Source of the DNA: Wolbachia endosymbiont (group B) of Gerris lacustris
GTDB taxonomy: Bacteria > Pseudomonadota > Alphaproteobacteria > Rickettsiales > Anaplasmataceae
Length of the DNA: 64,000 nucleotides
Direction of reading: 5' to 3'
Assembly (NCBI RefSeq): GCF_964028355.1
Contig: NZ_OZ034761.1
Span: forward strand, 868,001 to 932,000
In this document: piece after piece, positions 60,538 through 64,000 of the stretch
Layout: each line of letters opens with the position of its first letter
Position numbering within the stretch: position 1 is the stretch's first letter
Made by a program: the position numbers and the translations under genes
Notes under the pieces: generated by a model
Seen by the model: the letters and a program-made list of their open reading frames with translations, nothing else
Databases searched by the model: none
What the model was told of the DNA's origin: nothing

Positions 60538-61277
60538 GTGAAAAAAGAGAATAATTACTCTAATTTTTTATATTATAAAGTAGTAGGACAGAAAGTAAGA
60601 AGTTGTAGGATAGCGAAGGGGTATACTCAAAAAGATTTAGCAAAAAAAATCGGAACAACATATCAGGTAATACTGCAATATGAAAAAGGAACACGCAGAA
60701 TTTCAATTAAGAAGTTATATGAATTAGCAGAAGCATTATCAACAACTGCTAGAGATCTAGCTTGCGGACAAGAAGTATCAAATGAGGAAAAGTACGAGGG
60801 AGAAGAGGTATTAAATCTAGTAAGAAGACATAAAGAGATTAAGGACCAAGAATTACGAGAAACGTTTTATTTATTAACTAAATTCATCCGTATTAGTGAG
60901 GAAGAAAGTGGAAAGGCAGTAAAAGTAGAGGTGGCAAAGGGTTTAGTTAAGGAAGGAGTTTCTGCTCATGTTATCTCTCAAACGACCAGTTTATCTATTG
61001 ATGAATATGATAATGATGAGAAAAAAATTTCCATTCCGTATAAAGTAGGTCAAAGAATAAAAGAATGGAGGTTGAGAAGAGGATACACTCAAGAAGATTT
61101 AGCAAGTAAAGTGGGTATAATAAATCAAAGAATATATGAATATGAACAAGGACGAGCTGGTGTTTCACTTGAAATGTTAGATGAAATAGCAAAGGTACTA
61201 TTAATTAATATTACAGATCTGCTTCCAGAAACAAGAGAAAATGAGAATAGTGAAGCAGAGCTATCAAGGTTAATAGA
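60538..61277 (+). pseudogene. WO-type transcriptional regulator with two HTH domains, 3'-truncated by IS256
   Basis: The frame starts at a GTG with TGGAG upstream. It has two Xre/HTH_3 domains: residues about 12-70 (RSCRIAKGYTQKDLAKKIGT) and about 170-230 (KEWRLRRGYTQEDLASKVGI), separated by a helical linker resembling part of the Rpn C-terminus (VKEGVSAHVISQTTSLSIDE). Paired-HTH regulators of this kind are typical of WO prophages and probably control phage genes. Native sequence ends at SRLIE (61277); the ORF reads 16 codons into the element to 61326. About 247 native residues remain, so both HTH domains could still be made. Confidence 0.87.
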
Positions 61278-62614
61278 GGGAACGTTCAAAAAAGTGTGTC
61301 AAACCGAAAAAAAAGTAATAAATTGATATAAAAAATGGAGGTTTGATATGAGTCAAGCAAATAGAACTAATGGGTTGGTAGATTATAAAGAATTAGAAAC
61401 AAATATCCTGTCATCTATACGAGAAGGAAGACCATTGACAGGAAGAGATGGAGCATTAACACCGTTTATAAAAAGGTTGCTAGAGGCAAGTCTGGAAGGT
61501 GAAATAGAAAGCCACATGTCAGCTAAAAGTGAAGAAAATAACCGAAGAAATGGGAGAAATGCAAAAACTTTACGCACGAGTGCAGGTTCATTTGAGCTGC
61601 TAACACCAAGAGATAGGGAGGGAAACTTTGAACCGCAAATAGTCAAAAAAAGGCAAACGAGCCTACATCCAGAACTTGAAGCAAAGGTCTTAAGTACATA
61701 CGCCAGTGGCATGGGATACAGAGACATAGCTTCACACGTTGAGGAAATATATGACCATAAAATATCAGCAGCAGAGATATCCAGTATTACTGATAAATTG
61801 CTACCAATAATCAATGAATGGCGCAGCCGTCCACTGCAATCAGTGTATCCAATAGTGTTCATGGATGGCATGTTTTTTAAGGTCAAGGAGGACGGACATT
61901 GCGTAAGTAAATGCATGTATAATATATTGGGTATAAATCAAAATGGCAGAAAAGAAGTATTAGGTTTTTATTTGGCTGAAAGTGAGGGAGCTAACTTCTG
62001 GTTGGGAGTTCTAAATGACCTCAAAGAAAGAGGAGTAGAAGATATTTTAATTGCCTGCATTGATGGACTAAAAAGCTTTCCTACAGCTATAAATAGTGTA
62101 TTTCCTAAAGCAGAAGTACAGCTATGTATAGTGCATCAGATAAGGAATTCACTGAAATATGTATCTAGCAAAGATGTAAAAGTTTTCATGAATGATTTGA
62201 AAAAAATATATCGTGCTTCAAGTAAAGAAATCGCTGAGAATTATTTGCTTGAGCTGGAAGAAAAATGGAGTGAAAAATATCCCTTAGTTACAAAATCGTG
62301 GCAAAACAATTGGGAAAATTTATCTAGTTATTTTAAGTATTCTGGGCCAGTTAGGAAGATGATTTACACCACCAATCCAATTGAGGGGTTGCATAGACAG
62401 ATCAGAAAATTTACTAAAACTAAAGGTTCATTTACCAGTACAAATGCCTTGTACAAACAGGTATATTGTGCTATAAAAAAGGTAGAGCAAAAGTGGATTA
62501 CTGCTTTGCCTAACTGGGCTTTAACTATGTCTCAACTTGATATCTTTTTTCCTGGCAGGTTAAAAATTGAGTTGAATTGAAAATGCGGTTTGACACACTT
62601 TTTTGAACGTTCCC
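61278..62614 (+). mobile_element. IS256-family element, copy D (1337 bp)
   Basis: A complete element. Flanks differ (TTAATAGA on the left, CTGACAGC on the right, the latter internal to an ISWpi1), so it marks a rearrangement joining the regulator gene to IS debris. Confidence 0.92.
61348..62580 (+). CDS. IS256 transposase (copy D)
   Basis: 410 residues, intact, the same protein as copy A. Confidence 0.92.
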   Translation: MSQANRTNGLVDYKELETNILSSIREGRPLTGRDGALTPFIKRLLEASLEGEIESHMSAKSEENNRRNGRNAKTLRTSAGSFELLTPRDREGNFEPQIVKKRQTSLHPELEAKVLSTYASGMGYRDIASHVEEIYDHKISAAEISSITDKLLPIINEWRSRPLQSVYPIVFMDGMFFKVKEDGHCVSKCMYNILGINQNGRKEVLGFYLAESEGANFWLGVLNDLKERGVEDILIACIDGLKSFPTAINSVFPKAEVQLCIVHQIRNSLKYVSSKDVKVFMNDLKKIYRASSKEIAENYLLELEEKWSEKYPLVTKSWQNNWENLSSYFKYSGPVRKMIYTTNPIEGLHRQIRKFTKTKGSFTSTNALYKQVYCAIKKVEQKWITALPNWALTMSQLDIFFPGRLKIELN

Positions 62615-62829
62615 CTGACAGCCACTTTTTAGCACATAAAGTACACCGCAAAGTAACTCATATAAATCCAGTTTTCTTGGTTTTGTTTTTTTTCTACAGG
62701 ATTCTAGATCTGGTAATATAATCTCAAATCTTTCCCGACTTATATCACTTGGGTATACACTCCTCATATATCCTAACTTATATACATTATCTCTTAGTTT
62801 ATTCCTTTCTTGAGATCATGTACAGGTTC
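62615..62829 (-). mobile_element. ISWpi1 fragment (215 bp)
   Basis: The orfA end of an ISWpi1, with its terminal repeat at 62813-62829 followed by TAA. The remainder is missing at the IS256 copy D edge. It carries one change relative to the other copies (LLCGV for LFCGV). Confidence 0.9.
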
Positions 62830-63440
62830 TAACAGAGTCTCGTGGTAAGAAGGTATTAAAAGGGTTATTGCCAGAATATGATGGCATAGTTGTAAGCGAT
62901 AGATACGCTGTATACAATTACTTCAATCGTGAAAATAGACAAATATGTTGGGCACATTTGGCAAGAGATTTTGAGAGATTTGTCCATAGTAAAAATGTTG
63001 AAGTGAGCAAAATTGGCCATGCACTAAAATCGCTCAGCAATAAGGTGTTTGTTGTAGATAAGGCAAAAAAACAAAATTTGATAGATAATTTGAGATTTTA
63101 TCGACTGATGAGAAAAATCCGGAAAAGGGTAAAACATTTTTTGCGTAAAATGACGAGGGTTGTAAATAGCACTCAAGCTTCAAGAATGGCCGCTAAGATG
63201 TTACGGTCTGAGGATATGATGTGGAAGTTTTTGAGAAAACCTGAAGTGATAGACACAACAAACAACCTTGCAGAACGGCAAATTAGACGCTACGTAATCT
63301 ATCGTAAAAACAGCTTTTTCACCTGGTCAGAGCGTGGAGAAAGGTTCGTGGAAAGAATGTTGTCGATATTTTTGACATCACGTCTGAATGGCCAGAACCC
63401 CTTTCAAAAATTACAGAATTTAGTTGCTACTCCTGCTTAA
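62830..63440 (+). pseudogene. IS66-family transposase, C-terminal fragment
   Basis: The frame enters from the ISWpi1 end as TESRGKKVLKGLLPEYDGIV and ends at the TAA at 63440, about 203 codons. It has the IS66 pattern VVSDRYAVYNYF, ICWAHLARDFERF and, near the end, TTNNLAERQIRRYVIYRKNS (the E-containing region), with SERGERFVERMLSIFLTSR. About the C-terminal half to two fifths of a usual IS66 TnpC is present; the N-terminal part is missing, so it is inactive. Confidence 0.87.
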
Positions 63441-63492
63441 TATTAAGAGATCCGTGAACGGTTACATGTGTTAGAGTTATGAATCGAGGAAA

Positions 63493-64000
63493 CTATGAGG
63501 TCCTTTCTGCCTGTAACTGCTTGATTTCATCAGGAGGAAGACCTGTAGTTTGTGATATGATGTCAATAGAAATACCAGCCTTAAGTAGGTTTTTAGCCAC
63601 TTCAATTTCTCTTTCTTTTCTGCCTTTTTCATGGCCGATGAGGATGCCTCTTTCATGACCTAATCTAAGACCCTCATCAAATTTTTCAGCAAAAGCAGCA
63701 ATCTCATCCATTATACGTTTTTTCCTTTGCTCATATGCTAGTAATTCTTCTTCTGACCAATTAAACTTATTCATCTCTTCATAAGCTCGTTTTATTATTA
63801 CGTCACTACCAACTATCTTATCTAGATCCTCTTCCCTTGTTTCTCCTGCATAGCGAAAAAAGTAACACCATTTTTCTACTATATTTTCTAGTTGGTCTTC
63901 TTTTGTCTTTGTAAATTTTGGCAGTTCTATGAATACGAAGTAAAAATCCTTTAAGTCGTGTTTAAAGCTATTTTGATCTAAAATGACATGATTAGATTTA
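63493..64000 (-). CDS. Second Rpn-family PD-(D/E)XK protein, C-terminal part
   Basis: On the minus strand the frame is open from the window edge (KSNHVILDQNSFKHDLKDFY...) to the stop at 63493, about 168 codons; the 5' end lies outside. It aligns with the Rpn protein at 57529-58446: FYFVFIELPKFTKTKEDQLE, IVEKWCYFFRYAGETREEDL and IIKRAYEEMNKFNWSEEELL against the matching segments there. It lacks the KIEG repeats and ends SIDIISQTTGLPPDEIKQL. The two genes flank the mutL-regulator region in the same orientation. Confidence 0.83.
   Translation of the reverse strand, partial: KSNHVILDQNSFKHDLKDFYFVFIELPKFTKTKEDQLENIVEKWCYFFRYAGETREEDLDKIVGSDVIIKRAYEEMNKFNWSEEELLAYEQRKKRIMDEIAAFAEKFDEGLRLGHERGILIGHEKGRKEREIEVAKNLLKAGISIDIISQTTGLPPDEIKQLQAERTS

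Noticed and set aside
1..64000. CRISPR array or tRNA/rRNA gene
   Set aside because: No regularly spaced short repeats with unique spacers were seen; the only tight tandem repeat is the 12-bp unit in the Rpn gene. No cloverleaf or rRNA motif was recognised by eye, though a covariance-model scan was not possible.

Overview
The window is AT-rich alphaproteobacterial DNA that reads as Wolbachia carrying a degraded WO-type prophage and its eukaryotic-association region. The diagnostic content is: two cytoplasmic-incompatibility-factor (cifA-cifB) operons, lambda/P2-mosaic phage head and tail genes, a large serine recombinase with a DUF2924 partner, many ankyrin-repeat proteins, a mutL copy, Rpn-type PD-(D/E)XK proteins, and insertion sequences of types typical of Wolbachia (IS5/IS1031 group resembling ISWpi1, IS630, IS256, IS66) plus a group II intron. 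Family names are recognised from the protein sequences; no database search was run.

Layout. 1-0.5 kb: 3' end of nrdB, a chromosomal flank. 0.5-5.4 kb: a conserved cif upstream block, a secreted orphan protein, and cif operon 1, whose cifB is cut off inside its second nuclease domain. 5.4-7.7 kb: nested IS debris. 7.7-14.3 kb: phage head genes (terminase fragment, gpW-like, portal, S49 protease with an internal scaffold start, decoration protein, major capsid). 14.3-16.1 kb: two IS256-type elements. 16.1-23.1 kb: tail genes in P2 order (H fragment, G-like, sheath, tube, a RelBE-type cargo pair, chaperone E/E' with a T8 slip site, tape measure). 23.1-26.3 kb: group II intron with its RT split by ISWpi1. 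27.7-33.2 kb: baseplate genes (PAAR remnant, a DUF1016/YhcG nuclease, W, J, I). 33.3-36.5 kb: two ankyrin genes, DUF2924 and the serine recombinase. 37.0-42.1 kb: ankyrin-OTU and ankyrin-membrane genes on the minus strand. 42.8-57.2 kb: cif operon 2, whose cifB is a modular giant now in three pieces. 57.5-64 kb: Rpn protein, MutL, a two-HTH regulator, IS256, ISWpi1 and IS66 fragments, and a second Rpn protein.

The main result is that the separate reading frames from 44147 to 57199 are pieces of one toxin-like gene. They encode CifB N-terminal region, nuclease 1, nuclease 2, a large unassigned region, ankyrin array, three-repeat module, more ankyrins, a second three-repeat module, a tetra-arginine site and a latrotoxin-like C-terminal domain, about 3,000 residues in all. 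They are interrupted by ISWpi1, a broken IS630, a second ISWpi1 containing an IS256, one 1-bp deletion and one in-frame stop. One IS junction is certainly clean, because its target duplication is intact and the frame resumes exactly. The other shows non-matching flanks and may hide a deletion.

IS elements fill about 17.7 kb of the 64 kb. Several phage genes (gpW-like, tail protein I, DUF1016 nuclease, RT) would be restored in frame by removing one element with one copy of its 3-bp duplication, so those insertions are recent. IS256 copies mostly lack target duplications and sit at places where phage genes are missing (rest of the capsid gene, tail genes U/X/D/V), so they look like rearrangement scars. 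The prophage cannot be complete as it stands here, but the cifA genes, the OTU-ankyrin gene, mutL and the recombinase are intact reading frames.
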